A stretch of 64,000 nucleotides of DNA from NCBI RefSeq assembly GCF_947623445.1, contig NC_135241.1, positions 23,686,501 to 23,750,500 of the forward strand, given 5' to 3'. The translations under genes were made by a program, and so were the position numbers. Below are positions 36,678 through 49,653 of the stretch, in pieces. Each line of letters starts with the position of its first letter. Position 1 is the stretch's first letter. Under the pieces are notes generated by a model. The model saw only the letters and a list, made by a program, of their open reading frames with translations. It was not told the origin of the DNA and did not search any database. This DNA is from Clavelina lepadiformis. Lineage: Eukaryota > Chordata > Ascidiacea > Aplousobranchia > Clavelinidae.

Positions 36678-39600
36678 ATGGCAAGCACTAGAAGATCTCG
36701 GTTAGTTCTTCATGTATAATAGCTAACTTATATGTATATATCTGTTGTATATTTAATTCGATCTTTGGTCATAAATAAGTAAATGTTAGTAATAGTATGG
36801 CATTTTTTTCATGTCACTCTGTTTATTTGCATGCAAGTCACTAAAAGTGTTAATAAAACGCTATTCTGAATTGCCGTCCAGATGGACGTAAGATATTTCG
36901 TGTAGATACAGACAAGCTGTGTTTTCAATTTAAAAAAAAAAATTTTTGTGTCTCACTTATTAATGATTTGATTTGCATTGTTCAGTAAGGACATTTCACA
37001 AAGCCAGCGGGATATGCTTATATCTTTGTGGGAAACAAAAGGTATGAGAACTGCAAAGTCAGAGCACCTCAATGAAGCAACCATTAATACTGGTTTAAGT
37101 AAAAACCAAATCAAGGTTATTCATCGTAGATTAAAGTTTTATTTGCCATAATTCATACTTGCTATAGTTATCAGCTCTTTCAGTATTACCGCAAGCTGTA
37201 GAACTGCACTCCCTGCTTTACAAACAAGTTACAGTTCATTACTGTAACTCTATGCTGTAATTTCCGCATGAAGTAGGCTATTATGATAGAACTCTGGTTG
37301 AAAGATGCCATTACGTACTTTAAGTTCAAAGATTGCAACAGTTGTCTTCGCCAAAATAATCTTGTTGGCTGACAAAAAGCTCTGTTCCTTGTCCGGGACA
37401 ACTCTCCAACTTAAAGTAGTTATTGCATGTTTATTGCATGATCTTACAAAATGATTAAAGTTTGTCCCTTTCTCAGATCTCTTGTATGATGGTATGTTAA
37501 ACTGCCACTACTAAATACTTTTGCCGCTTGTTTACTAGCGTTTTGACAACTGCTGTGTTTTAGCGCTGGATTTACAATTACAATGCATCAATAAGGCGAA
37601 GGGTTCAAAAAGTTAAACCTTTTCGAAAACGAAGAATCACAGGCTACAATCTATTTTGTTCTTCCATTAAGAAACAGAATATTGGTATTTTTAATACAGT
37701 TGCATGATTTCTTCCCAAATTTTCAAGGGAGAAGCTTCTAGACAGCATCACATGTGTTTCATTTAAGATATGTACAAGGTCTGATATTCTGGCTGGTTTG
37801 CTTAATTGATCGCTTGCTTCATTGAGTCATTAGCATTATGTCGTTAAATGCACAAATGTAGTTCTCACTGAAAATAATTTTCATTGTTTTTCACCCGATA
37901 AATTGCATTCATTGATTTCATGCTTACTGTGTTCGTTACTAAATTTGCATGTCGTAATTTTTTTTTCTCGGTTTGATTGTGAAACTTGTGTCACAGTGTT
38001 AGTTGGATTAGTGAAGAGCATGATACATAATGAATGATGCATGACTTGAAGTGCATGCTATTTGTGACCTCACATGATACGTGTGTAATGAATTTCCAAA
38101 AATGTGTTTACTGTTATGTTGGTTATTAGAAAGCCTTAGATATCGAAGATGTTAACATTGATTGACGCTGTTAAATCTTAAGAGGTGTAAGCTTCTACTC
38201 AACTTCAAAATTTACATAAATGAAGGTTTCACTATGTTAACAGCTGAACAATGAAAGTACTAGTTTAGACAAGTTATCAAAGTGTTTTGCATGAAGTAAG
38301 GTCTTGCCTGTTTTCAGTGTTCCTTACTTTCAATTTATGTTCATTTTTTTATAAAGCTTTCAAATGTTCTGTACTAATTTTTAATTGCTGTTTTTCAAGA
38401 TTTCAAACTCTGGGGTAGCAGGTGGAGAGAACTTCCGAAGCAAACGAAACAAGTTTGGAAAGAGAAAGCAAAGACCTTCAATTCTGAAAGTTCCATACCA
38501 CCAACTGAAATGGATGGAAATATGAAAAAAAAACTTAGACAAAATGCAATTGCTCGAATAATTCAAGCTGTATGTTGCTGTTCATATTATACTATGGTGT
38601 AACCGTGCTGTACACGAAACAAAGGTAACTTGTTCCTGTTTTAGTGTGGTGAACTTGAAGAAATTGGTGTGGCGGTTGGTGGAATGGCATTTGTTAACGA
38701 TACATTCAATGCATTTGGAAGCAGGGATGTAAGGCCATATTTCTTGGAGCCAAGTGTTCAAAGTGGCTTTATTGAGATTTTACATGGCGGAAAAGGTAAT
38801 TTTATGTAATTTACTGTGATATTTCTAAACATTTGTAAGAACATGATTAACTACAGTTACATTTACTGCAAGCATATATTAAAAGGAACTTTTATAGCAC
38901 TTATTTTTTAACTTTAACTCATTGAAGATTTTTTTTGCATATGAACCTGAATGATATTAGTGTCATTATTAATCACGTTAATCATAAAGTATGAAAAAAT
39001 TTTCATTACAAGTAACGTATGCTATATATTTGTATACAGCTTGCAGTACTTCAAGACAAAAAAACACCGAATTGCAAATGAAAGTTCGAAAAATTTTTAA
39101 TAAGAAATATTGTAAGTCTTTTTATGACAACAAATTGTCTTTCTTTAGCCTAACGGTGTGAAATAAAAAATTTTATTATTAGTGTTGCGTATTTTTCCAA
39201 GCAATAGAATGTAATACAATAGAATTGATGCTAATTGTTTTATCTTAATTATATTAAGTTGTGTTTGTGCATGCCTTGGTATCTTTGCTCTGGTGCTTTA
39301 CAGGTGAGACAATGCACAAATCCAATGGACGTATGCCGTATGCTAAAATTAACGAGTTCAGCATCACTGGAATGCCTTGTGGAATCCCCTTTCGAAATCC
39401 TGGCAGTTATGGTCCAGTCGATTGCCAGAAAATTATAGATGAGCAAGAAAATATTATAATTATGAAAAGGGGGTAAGTGATGGGATTTCTGTAATCTTTG
39501 CATGCATAAAGGGATTACATTGCAAATTTTACGCATTGCGCTTTCTGTTATTCTTGTTGCTCTTTATAGCAATTTGGAGCTGGCAGAAAACAATTTAGTT

Positions 39601-39681
39601 CTTTTGGTGACAACGGAAGAATGTGAAAATGAGGAACATTTGCACTTTGCTGAACCAACACATAGAACAGTAGATTGGTAA
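36678..39681 (+). CDS. Homeodomain-like plus HMG-box-like protein, 315 aa, 8 exons, family unknown
   Basis: Exons: 36678-36700, 36986-37115, 37564-37684, 38400-38569, 38645-38795, 39040-39111, 39304-39472, 39570-39681 (TAA). All seven junctions are in phase. Residues about 8-66 read as a homeodomain-like fold: SQSQRDMLISLWETKGM, TGLSKNQIK, then RWIYNYNASIRRR at the recognition-helix position. A basic linker (KPFRKRR) leads to a short HMG-box-like region at about 76-119: GYNLFCSS, WGSRWRELPKQTKQVWKEKA, FN. The rest (about 120-315) contains LEEIGVAVGGMAFVNDT, PYAKINEFSITGMPCGIPF and a C-terminus ending THRTVDW; I do not recognise it. This suggests a nuclear DNA-binding protein. The multi-exon structure argues for a host gene or a long-domesticated element protein, not a recent insertion. 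Confidence 0.82.
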
Positions 39682-39725
39682 TTTGTTCGTGATTCAGTGT
39701 TATATGTATAACGAGTAAAAATTCC

Positions 39726-40000
39726 CGTATTATACGGAACATAAGGCGCACTTTAAATCCTTTTTTCTCCTCATAGATTGATCGTGCGCCTTATAAGCCG
39801 GTGCGCCTAATGTATGGATCATAATGCGTATGCGCATGCTCACAACGTATTTTAATGAGCTTTATACGGTAACACATGTGCCTTATAGCCATATGCCCTT
39901 ATAGTCCGATACGCCTTATGTATGAACAAAAAACTAATCAAAGCAATTTATTGACAATGCGCCTTATAGCCCGGTGCGCCTTATGGTCCGTAAAATACAG
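39726..40000. mobile_element. MITE with CATAAGGCGCAC termini
   Basis: About 275 bp with inverted ends: CCGTATTATACGGAACATAAGGCGCAC reads inward from the left (arm starting 39726), and the reverse complement of the right end reads TGTATTTTACGGACCATAAGG, then CGCAC. Several internal GCGCCTTATA units repeat the motif. No ORF. A TA or short duplication is possible but not clear. Confidence 0.7.
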
Positions 40001-41639
40001 TACATCATTTGGCAGTTTCGTTTTGGTAATGTTTGTTATTTTTACATTGCCGTACAACGGTGCAATGATTTCTTCTGACCAACCTATTGTGCTAATATAC
40101 TGTACAGTATATAATTATATCACACACGTATTGGTGAGCGGATAGTTACTTTTCGCTAATTTTCCTTATTTGTACAGTTAGATTTGTAGTGTGCCTCTTT
40201 TATAGTCTTTTATTATTAACGTAAGTTGCGATCATTCATTCCATTTTAGCACCTCATCCTTTATTTATGTCCGCATTTTCGTCATTGTATAAAGTTAACA
40301 TTCGTTAAAATTGTTTGTTGTTTTTTTACCTATTTCACCGTCTTCAATATTTTCATAATTTTGCTTTTCACTTTTTGACTGCGCTTTCGGAAAATATACT
40401 GTGCTGAATCAAAGCATTTTTAGTGATAATGACTCACTGCTGTATTTTGGTACATTGATTTTCTATTAAGGCTTAATTTAACATTAACGTTTAACTTAAT
40501 TTAACAAAATTCCATAGTAATATGGGGGTTCAATATCACTTTTCGTGACACTTTCACTAAAAAGTAGTTGCAATATGTGCAAAACTTTGATATGTAGCCT
40601 AAACGAGTCAAACTTGTAAACGATTACGTTAAAAGTCAATGAAGTGACGAATACAAATGGACGTAACATGATAAGAGGTTTCTTTGATAAGTTGGTCGCA
40701 TGCTAATTTTGATGTGGCCACATTAAAAACAGAAGATCGTGATGTAAACTTCAAAATGTTACTCACACCTTTTTAGGAAGGTTAAATTAACCACTTTAAA
40801 AAGGACGCAACCTAACAATGAAAATTCTATGCAATATAAGTTGAAAGCTCTTATCTCTTATTGACGTGTTGGTCGAACACATTTCATCGTAATAATCTCT
40901 TCTGTCGTATGATATGATATTATGACCTGATATTATTGAAGAGGTAGGCGAGCTCAATCGCTGCAAGGCTATAAAATTCAAGTTTGTCATAAATATCTCC
41001 AACAATATCATGTCGGAATTTAAAATGCTTATTAACACTCAACATGTGTTTATAAAAGTAGCCTATAACCCTTTTGTTGTATGACATTTTGATCCTCTTT
41101 CTGGTTCACATGGTAAAACAAGATCAATAAAACGCATTTTTAGATCTTTTTGCCGGTTTTGCCAACTATTAAAATTATGAATAAGTTTAACGAAAAGAAA
41201 ATTTTCTCAAATGGTTAGTTTTTTTTTATTAAATCTGTATTTTAATAAAATATCAAAAGAGAAACCTTGGCAAGACTTACAACCTACTGTTATTATTTAT
41301 TGCATCGCTTCAGCAATTATAACTTTAAAACTTAGTGACACACCACATCACGTCCTTTACCGCCGTTCTTTTCTCTTGACGCTCTTTTCTCTTCTCTTGC
41401 AGAGACCCAATCCCAAGAAGCTAGCGCTGTGGACAGATCTATAAGCTCAATACTATCAATACTGCTCACAGTGTCTTGAACAATTTCGCTGGCCGGTCAG
41501 CTTAGTCAATACGCCCGCGCTTTTTCTCATCCAACACATTCGCCACGCAACTGACTGAATGCGGAATACACGAAAAGAGGGACCAAACTTGTTGGAAAAG
41601 AAGTGTCTGACCTTTAGAGGTTAGAAACCCCTGATGGCG
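40001..41639. other. Intergenic, AT-rich
   Basis: No coding frame recognised. The right part leads into decayed LINE sequence. Confidence 0.4.
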
Positions 41640-42340
41640 AAAACATCTCTGGCCATTTCTCTCCAAATGACTTCGCTGCTGTGCTCTATCAAACAAAGCC
41701 AAGCAAGGTTCTGGGTCACAAAATTTCAAGAGCTTTTATCATCGTGATTTAGGGCCCGAAGATTTGTTGCCCCTATCTCTTTTGTGTGTCCTCTTGAAAG
41801 TCCGCAAACGCTTGGTCTACCCCTGCGTCGAAACCATAATCGACAACTTCTCCCCTGGTTGAATTCCAGGTCACCCGTATGACCCAGAACATCGCGAAAA
41901 GCTTCGGGATTAACAAAAAGGCTGGTGCTGCACTTCATAAACTTACAGCTGCCTATGATACAGTATGGCACCGAAGCTTTGCCTACAAGCCGCTGCGTCT
42001 ACTCCCAGACGAAACAGGTACATAATCCGTATAACCATGGAGCTAGTTTACAAACGGAGCTTTACCTTCACCCCAGGTCACAATAAACGAAACAAGCTAT
42101 GACGCCTTAAAGACGGGATCCCACAAGGATCGATGGCACTCCTTCTTAAACATCTACGCGCTCTTCTGTCCAGTCCCCAAATAAGTCGGAATAACAGTTC
42201 GCTCACGTTTTGTCGAACTCGAACAGTTGGCTCACGTTTTGTCGACAACTTGAGTCACTACGCAAGAAACGAATATCCCGGATCGCCTTGAAAAGACAAA
42301 TGATAGCTTTTGCTCGGGCACTAGGCTGCTACTCTCCGTA
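41640..42340 (+). mobile_element. Decayed LINE reverse-transcriptase segment
   Basis: Across shifting frames on the + strand it reads LTAAYDTVWH (about 41940-41972; the conserved D-x-A-Y/F-D-x-V region of reverse transcriptase), then an ELVYKRSFTFTPG-like stretch and LKDGIPQGS (about 42100-42135; the GxPQGS motif). Order and wording match Jockey/CR1-type elements. Several frame changes and in-frame stops separate the motifs, so it is not functional. The YADD box was not found. Confidence 0.7.
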
Positions 42341-42503
42341 AAAAAGCTATGGTTTTATCGTTTTTGTTTATTAAGCGCTCTTAAACGATTAAGGCACACT
42401 TAATAATAAAAATTAAAAAAAATCTGCTCGTGTAAATGTCGGAAAGAAAAAAACACGGGTTTTTATCGGAGGAAAAAACACACACAAAACACATCTATAA
42501 TCT

Positions 42504-43448
42504 TTAATTTACAGTTGCATTAAGGTCTGCTGGATTGGGTTCGTAGGTGTGTTCACATTTTTCGCATTGGAATGATTTAAATCTGTTATTGATACGTATT
42601 ATCGAGAAGTTTGTACAAGTACATCTAATAAAGGCTGTTGTACAACGTTCACAGTAGATCGGTTGATGGAAATTCGGAGTTGTTTTCCGTGAGCTCTTGT
42701 TTCTTCGGATTCTAATAAGCTGTCCGCATGAGCAAGGGATCAAGCGTGATAGGTTAGGTGGTATCGAGGAAGCATCGTGTGGAATTTGTTCGTCCATAAA
42801 TCCTGGTTCTTCTTGTTGTTGTTGTTCATCCGATTCTCCGCTTATGTTTTTTCTCTTGTTTCCTCGGCTCTCGCTGTGTTCTCGCTCCGAGGATCCCTCA
42901 TAGGAGTCGGGCTCCCGGCTATTTTCTTGTGGATTCTCTGTTGTGGGTCGACTCTTTTTTGCATCCTTGGCACTCTCTCGTTCTGTTCCTCGTCGCAGTT
43001 CTTTTGTTTCGGCAGCAGCATGGTCCACTGTGCTACTTTTGTTGGGGGGTGTTGCTGGTTTTTCATCGTCTGGATCTATAGCCCGCGTAGGTGTTTTCGG
43101 AAGTTCCTGTTTAGTCGTGTTGTCGGTACTTGGTTGTATCCTGTTGGGGCATTCTTTGAATTTGTGGCCCTGTTCAGTGCAGTAAGAACATGTTGAGATT
43201 TGCCCGTTGTAACTTACCGCACATCTCAGTTTTCCCAGGTATAGGTACGATGGGTGTTGGTGCCGCTCCATCGTCTTCTTGTTGACTTTGTATATCCTTC
43301 TTCGGTCTTTGATGCCATATTTGTCGACACCCAGTCGGGCTGGGGCTTGGATTTCGAATTCTTTGAGGATTTCGTCGAGGTCTTTCCACGTTTTAGGTCG
43401 ACGTGCATTGCTCCTTTTTGCAATCATCGTACTCTTCCTTTCCGACAA
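42504..43448 (-). mobile_element. LINE ORF1-type zinc-knuckle protein, 5'-truncated
   Basis: An open frame of 314 codons with no ATG at its 5' end (a stop lies immediately upstream; first Met about 7 codons in). It contains HQHPSYLYLGKLRCAVSYNG then a CCHC knuckle CSYCTEQGHKFKEC, a long hydrophilic Glu/Ser/Arg/Gln-rich linker and a second Cys-rich segment (CSCGQL, YCERCTTAFIRCTC, QCEKCEHTY). This is the nucleic-acid-binding ORF1 layout of non-LTR elements. It runs opposite to the reverse-transcriptase remnant at 41640, so the two are separate insertions. It sits 188 bp beyond the KDZ stop codon. Confidence 0.72.
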
Positions 43449-43636
43449 TTAAAGGCGAAATATTTGATAGACTGCCTACTGCCTAGGAAACGTGTCTGAG
43501 GCAAAACAAACATATGGCAAGTATATATGTAATGAACGTTTAATAACTGAAATGCGTACAAAAAATGGAAACAAATGCAGTTGAACGTAATTTTGTGGCA
43601 TAACTGACTCAAGGACACGGGTTAAAACTAATTAGT

Positions 43637-46600
43637 TTAAGCTTCATCTTCGTTATCTGAACCTTCGCTTTCCGAGCCAAATTCAGTTAAAATGTGTTGA
43701 AGCTCAGATAAATTTATTGGTGATTCACTTTCATCATCTTCTTTCTCCATTGGGTCCAATTTTGCCATATTGGAAGTGCCTAGCTTCTCATTGAGCAGAG
43801 GTGTATTCGCTTGAAAAGGTACTGTGCCCTTAATGTCATTTATGAAAGAAAGAAGTTCGATCTCTGCTTGCAACTGATGGGTAACCACATATGGTTCCAC
43901 AACCTCACAGCCTTCTACAAGATTAGACAGTATGTTTATTTGCTTTTGATAGAAGTTCATCACACTTGTCATATCTTCTTTTAAATGACACATTTCTTCT
44001 TTGCACCTTTCCCGAATGCAATGTTGTTCCTTGATTTTTTTTTCAATAAAACCAGGTACGTTTTTAACTGGCCCAGACCCGACAACCATTTCAAAAGTTA
44101 TGCTTTTCATTTCATTTTGTGGAACATTCTGGTATTTATTATACATAGTAATCTGATGACGAATGTTGTTGTTAACCTTCCTGATGCTTCGCACTAGTCG
44201 TTGAACAATTGTTTGACCAGCTGAAAAATCATCATGTACAAACTTGAAAATAACAGAACAGTAGCTTTATCGATAATGTAACCCCATGCATAGTGCATGC
44301 ACAAATTACCTGGGTATTTTTGAATCAAAGTAGATAAAAATTTTCTTTCGATATTTAATTTATAAATGTTCTCCAAAATTTCTGCTCTTTTTTTCTTCAC
44401 AGCACTTGACAAATATTTAAGCATCATATCATCTTTTACATCCCAACGAATCAATATACCGTTTTCTACTTCAACTTTGGAAAGATGACTGTCAAGTCTA
44501 CAAAACAATGCATACAATATGTAAAATAGAAGAACATGCAATACATCGATGAAGAAAGCATATATCATGTCCTGGCAAACAATACTCTTGGCAATTGAAC
44601 TCCCATATACTGTATTTTCACCATCATTGTGTGGGTTTTAACTTTATCACAGTAAATTTGGTGGATACACTGTTGTTACTGTTTTATAAGCTTTTCTAAG
44701 GGTTTCTGATGTTGCAGCAGTGGGAAGTAACAATATTCGTTTATGTCTGGGGAATTATTGTAGTAACTCAATTTAACATTGATATGTCCTTCAGCTTACT
44801 TAGCAATTTGGTCAACTTTTCCAGAAAGTATTTCAGACGTTATTTCCTTGGTCAAATCTTCAACTTCTTCTCTACAAATTAACAAAATTATATAGTTTCC
44901 TATACAATTATACAAAATTCTATTCCTAAAGGATTCAGTACTTAAATTTGTATGTTCAACAGTTTCGCAATTTTCACTTTTGCAATACAACCCACAAACA
45001 GTAACTAGCGTGAATTTTATACACCACAAAATTGTATTGAAAAATGTATCATTCAGAAAACATTTAGTCAACTCACTTCAACCAATAGTATTCTTGAAGT
45101 TTAAGTGAGTATTCTTCTACCCAAGAAAAAGATGCCATTTCTGCAGAAGAATACGGCTCTGGTTGCAGAGCTATTGCTTTTAATTGATGTTGTGTTAATG
45201 TTCCTGTAAGGTTTATTGTATAATGTTATACTCTCATTTCTGAAAATAAATAACATGGAATATAATAATTCAAATATATGATACAAATACAAATATACAA
45301 AGACACATAATCATACATACCACCAGGGTAAGAAGCTGCCATAGCTTCTAATTCACTCTTGGCCAATTCCATTTTGCAGCTAGCTCTCTTCAGCTTGTTC
45401 ATCAATGCACAACCTTTGAAACAGAGCTTAAAGCTTGTCATATTTGTTTTAGTTATTTAGTGCATGTTTGAAAGCTGAAGAAAAAGAAAACCTAAATCAT
45501 GCAAGTTTACTTAATTGCGTGAAGATATCTTAAGTCAATCTGGACCAAATCACAAACAAGGCTTACCCAAATTTTTTTTGATTTTGCGCCCATAATGAAT
45601 CAAGCCATCGGTAAGCAAATCAGTACGATGTTCCGGTTTCATCTCTTTTGAGATTTTGTTAAATCCACGAAGGTATGCCCATAATCGCTCCACAGTTTCA
45701 CCATCCGTAAGTCCAAACCCGTCCAGGAACCTCGGGTTGAATTGTTTCTAAATTTTAAACAGAACAAAAAAACTGAGAGATAACTATCTCATTACACTTG
45801 AATACATCATTATATAAAGATTTTGTCATACAGACAACAAGTTTTTCAAAATTAGACCTTGATATTTTCGCTGAATTTCTTGTGCTCAGTGTAATAAAAC
45901 TAAAAGACTTTGACCTAACAGTTGTACAATATATAGGTATAAAATATCATGTTTACCTGACAAGAGAAAATATGGCCATATGAATGAAAAACAGGTACTG
46001 CAAATGTTATTTTATTAAGAATTGCAAAGTTTTTTCGGACCTAAATAATAAAATCATATTGGAATTCAGAAAGAAAATCACAAAATCTTAATTATTATTT
46101 AAACATAAATGCAGTATTTTATGTAAGCAAAAATGATTAACTAACTTGCACATACAGCATCGTCTGCAGTATGCACTAACATTAAGAACACTAATGACAT
46201 GCAATCAATGACCCAGGAGTAGATTGCTTACAAATAAAATATGTTTCAAAAAATGGGTTGTATACCTATAATTTAAACGTATATCAATGTTGCCATACTA
46301 ACACAATATCATGTGTAAATTCTTAAAGGTATACCTGAAGATGACCTTTCAGTTTGCAAGCTATGTCATAGAAAACTCTTATTTTATTTTCGTTTCTTTC
46401 CAGAAGTTTTTCAATAGCTAAAACTGCATATGCTAGCCTGCAACAGAATCAGTTTTAAAAACATTGTTTACAATTACTAATACACAAATTCTACATATAC
46501 CGTAGTAATACACCTTCCACAAAACAACTAAAGCAAGAATGTACACTTTACCTTTCACCATGTTTTAAGTCAAAAAACATTGTCGGAAACTCATGTTTAC

Positions 46601-49600
46601 AACAAACACCAAATACACCTTTGATAGCCAGTTTACTGCTTTTAGATTTCGATCTAATGATGCTGCCTGCTTGAAAGTCATTGCAATTTTTGGACTAAAA
46701 ATAATGATTCTAATTAATGCATAAGTATGCAGCATTTATTCTTATAAATACGCATTAAATTCCTTGAAATGTATAATAGGACCATAACAATATGATTGGA
46801 AATCAATTGTTGAAGTTATGTACTTGATTTAATATTTTTAATGCATTTTGGTACATACTGTTAAGAAATAACTTACAGCCGAGCCATATTTGTTTTCATC
46901 ATAGGTGTCTACAAAGCTGTCGACTTCATTTTGGTTTAAAAAAAAAGATTGTTTGTGGTGAGGATCACAGCTTTTACTCCCAGACAAAATTCTTCTCACC
47001 AAACCAAAATTTGCATCTAAGCAATATGTCCGCATACCTTCAGGATTCTACCAACAAAACGCAGTTAAAGCCAAGCATTTACACTCGATCAAAGAGGCCT
47101 GGGAACTTTCAATCACACTTCTTAGCTTTACCCCTTCACATGCTGGACACAGGGTACCCGTATCTATATCATCAGAAGAGACCAAACCATGCAGATGTTG
47201 CAGCTTATAGACATGGTGTCTATATGCCTCAACCACTTCTTGTAGCAAAACTCTTGACAAAGACTTTACCTAAAACAAAAAAAAACAAGAAACATCCACA
47301 GGTTGTTTCGGATTTTCTTAGAAATACAAAACACTAAAAAGTGCTAACCCCTGCTGTATATCCAGGTACTCGCAAAAATCTATTTTCAAGAGCATGGCAA
47401 AATCCTTCAGTGGAAAGATGTTTTTCGAGACACAAGGCTCGAAAGTATTCCAATAGGTCAATGGATACTGCTAGTTTAGGCTTTTTGGGCGAACAGGTCC
47501 ACAGATTTAATCTTAACAGAGTTTCAGGCTCACTCTCACAATAGCAAAATTGTACAGAAACCACATTTTCAAAACCTAAAATGCAAACTTTGCCAATGAA
47601 CAAGAAAACAATGGATGAAAGAATGGCAGAGATGATTTATAATAAATGCAAAGGAATAAAAAAAATTATACCTTTGTAATCAACCACTGTAAGGTGTCGA
47701 GTGTAACTTGACTGACATTCATGACCATCAAATCTCTTCAAAAGTCGTACCGGAGTGACCATTTTGCAAAACATGTTACCCTGTAAAGTGTAAATAATAC
47801 CATTAACAATGTGTTACAAGTAATATGTTGACTAAAATTGCAAGAGGGTGTTTGGATATTTTAACTAAGTGATATTGGTACATACACAAGAAATACAGGA
47901 ATAGTTCTGTAAAAAAACTAAGTCTGTTTTAATCAACGATTTTAACAGGGGTAGAAGCTTACCGCTTAATTTTGTTTTCCTATGTGGTCAAATACCACAA
48001 CAACACATTTTTTTGGTTTCGTGTAACATAGCTTCTACACTGAAATATTTAGGCTGTCTCAAAAAGCAATCATTTACAACCTTATCTTACTCCAACTGTC
48101 TTCTGTGATACATTGTGAGCAGAAGCAGCTAAACTTTAACGAAGAACTGCAAAACGTTTTCCCTAAATATATGCTTAACTTAAAATCTCCTTCACCACTT
48201 TAATTCTATAATTTCATCATGCCTGGATGCTTCACTTTGTTGCACAGAATTTTTTGTTCCAGATTTGTCTGAATAACTGCCTATCATTGATATAATTGAT
48301 GACATTGAGCGATTTGAAACAACTTACAGCTAAAAAAAGAACAAGCACAAACATCATTCTCCAGCTACCAGTCTTGCTATTACTGATGTGGCAGAGACCT
48401 GGAGATGTTTGAGCATTTAAAAAAGTGTTATTAGTAAGTAGTAGTGGTATAATGGAAGGGCTCTGAAAAATGTGTTGGAGGGGAATCTTTTGAAGGCCAT
48501 GAAATAAAATGTGTCATACATATGGCACCAGTATTGTCTTTTACTTTTTATACTTCAGATACATTTTTGACACATTTTGTATTTCTCAGCTGTGAAAATG
48601 TTTTCAACAATATTGTAAACAGAGATCTAAGTTCAACATTATTCGATACATTCCGGTAAAAATGTAGGAATAATTGCAAAGATACTTCGTTTACAGTATT
48701 AACCCAAACAGTTTTTACATTCTACTGCACAAAAAGCAACTATGACATTGTTGTCTAGACCAGTTTAAAGAAATGTAAGCTACTGTTTCTTTTCCTCTAA
48801 TATTCTGCCAGTGACCACTTTTTCTTGTGGTAATTAATTAAAGGTATGATAAATTATTTTATGTAGACGAATGTATTTAACTTATTATATATATACATTT
48901 GAAATAATTATTGTTGATTATCAACAGACAAATTAATAAACATTTCTTAAGACTGCCTACAGCACTAAAATGTTTACAAACATTAATGGCCTTTTATATC
49001 CAGATAAATGAGTGGTCTTTTTGTGAATAACCTTTACAAAAATAAAGATATTTGTATATAATTATTATTTACCATCCATATGTCTGGCAAATGATACCAA
49101 ACAAAAGAATGACAGTTATCCCAGCACTGACGACAGTAATATACATTTGGCCCACAATCTCCACAACGAATTATGTTGGCAACTTCTTCAAAGCATACAC
49201 AGCAAGTACGTCGCTCAGGAGAATAGAGGGTTATGGACAACTTAAACAACCTTTCTTCAACTAATCGCCAATCTGAAGACAGCTTCTCTCTTCTGATTTT
49301 GTAATTTAAATTTTCTTCCAACTCTGTGATAACATGAAAATTAAAATGCAGTATTCAATATGACTGTTAAGTGATTATTTTCAGAAAAAATGTAGCATAA
49401 AAATGTGAAATATATTGTAAATCTCCTTATATTATTTCTTTCATTCACCTCCACAAGAACTGTTAACATTACTAGTGCTTGGTATTTCAGGATTTGTAGC
49501 AGTTAGATCACCTTCCACAGAACCTCTTGTAACTATGTGACTGTTTGCATTGGGTTTCAACGCTGGACCAAATGTTTTGCCAAAGAGGTAAACGGGTCGT

Positions 49601-49653
49601 TTTCTTTTTTTGGGTTCTTTTACCCAATATCGAAACTTAGCTTTTGTAATTCC
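43637..49653 (-). CDS. KDZ (Kyakuja-Dileera-Zisupton) transposase gene, 14 coding exons recognised
   Basis: Exons in coding order: 49653-49449, 49323-49073, 47780-47672, 47575-47370, 47269-47132, 47047-46877, 46694-46552, 46437-46335, 45747-45567, 45413-45321, 45203-45077, 44871-44800, 44497-44310, 44220-43637. All joints are in phase, giving 856 codons in frame. Exon 2 has the Cys cluster CCVCFEEV, CGDCGPNVYYC, CWDNCH (CxC2-like, KDZ-associated). Then RLLKRFDGHEC, LTVVDYKG, FCYCESEPETLLRLNLW, LCPACEG, LDANFGLVRR, GVFGVCCKHEF, FYDIACKLKGH, DGFGLTDGETVERLWAYLRGF, EHRTDLLTDGLIHYGRK. Asp in DANF, Asp in YDIAC and Glu in GETVERLW fit the proposed D-D-E catalytic residues. An acidic tail ends DNEDEA. 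The 5' end is unresolved: the exon at 49653 needs a phase-0 partner, and the frame at 49985-49884 (containing MFTANGN) does not join it simply. No terminal repeats were found. Confidence 0.87.

Noticed and set aside
42777-43196. 139-codon + strand ORF
   Set aside because: Antisense shadow of the zinc-knuckle ORF1; its Cys/Phe/Ser-rich composition is the complement of a Glu/Arg-rich coding strand.
47056-47131. Apparent in-frame TAG in the KDZ gene between CPACEG and NPEGMRTY
   Set aside because: The stretch is bounded by GTAAAG and TTGGTAG in phase 0. Removing it joins LCPACEG directly to NPEG...LDANF, as the family expects, so the stop lies in an intron.
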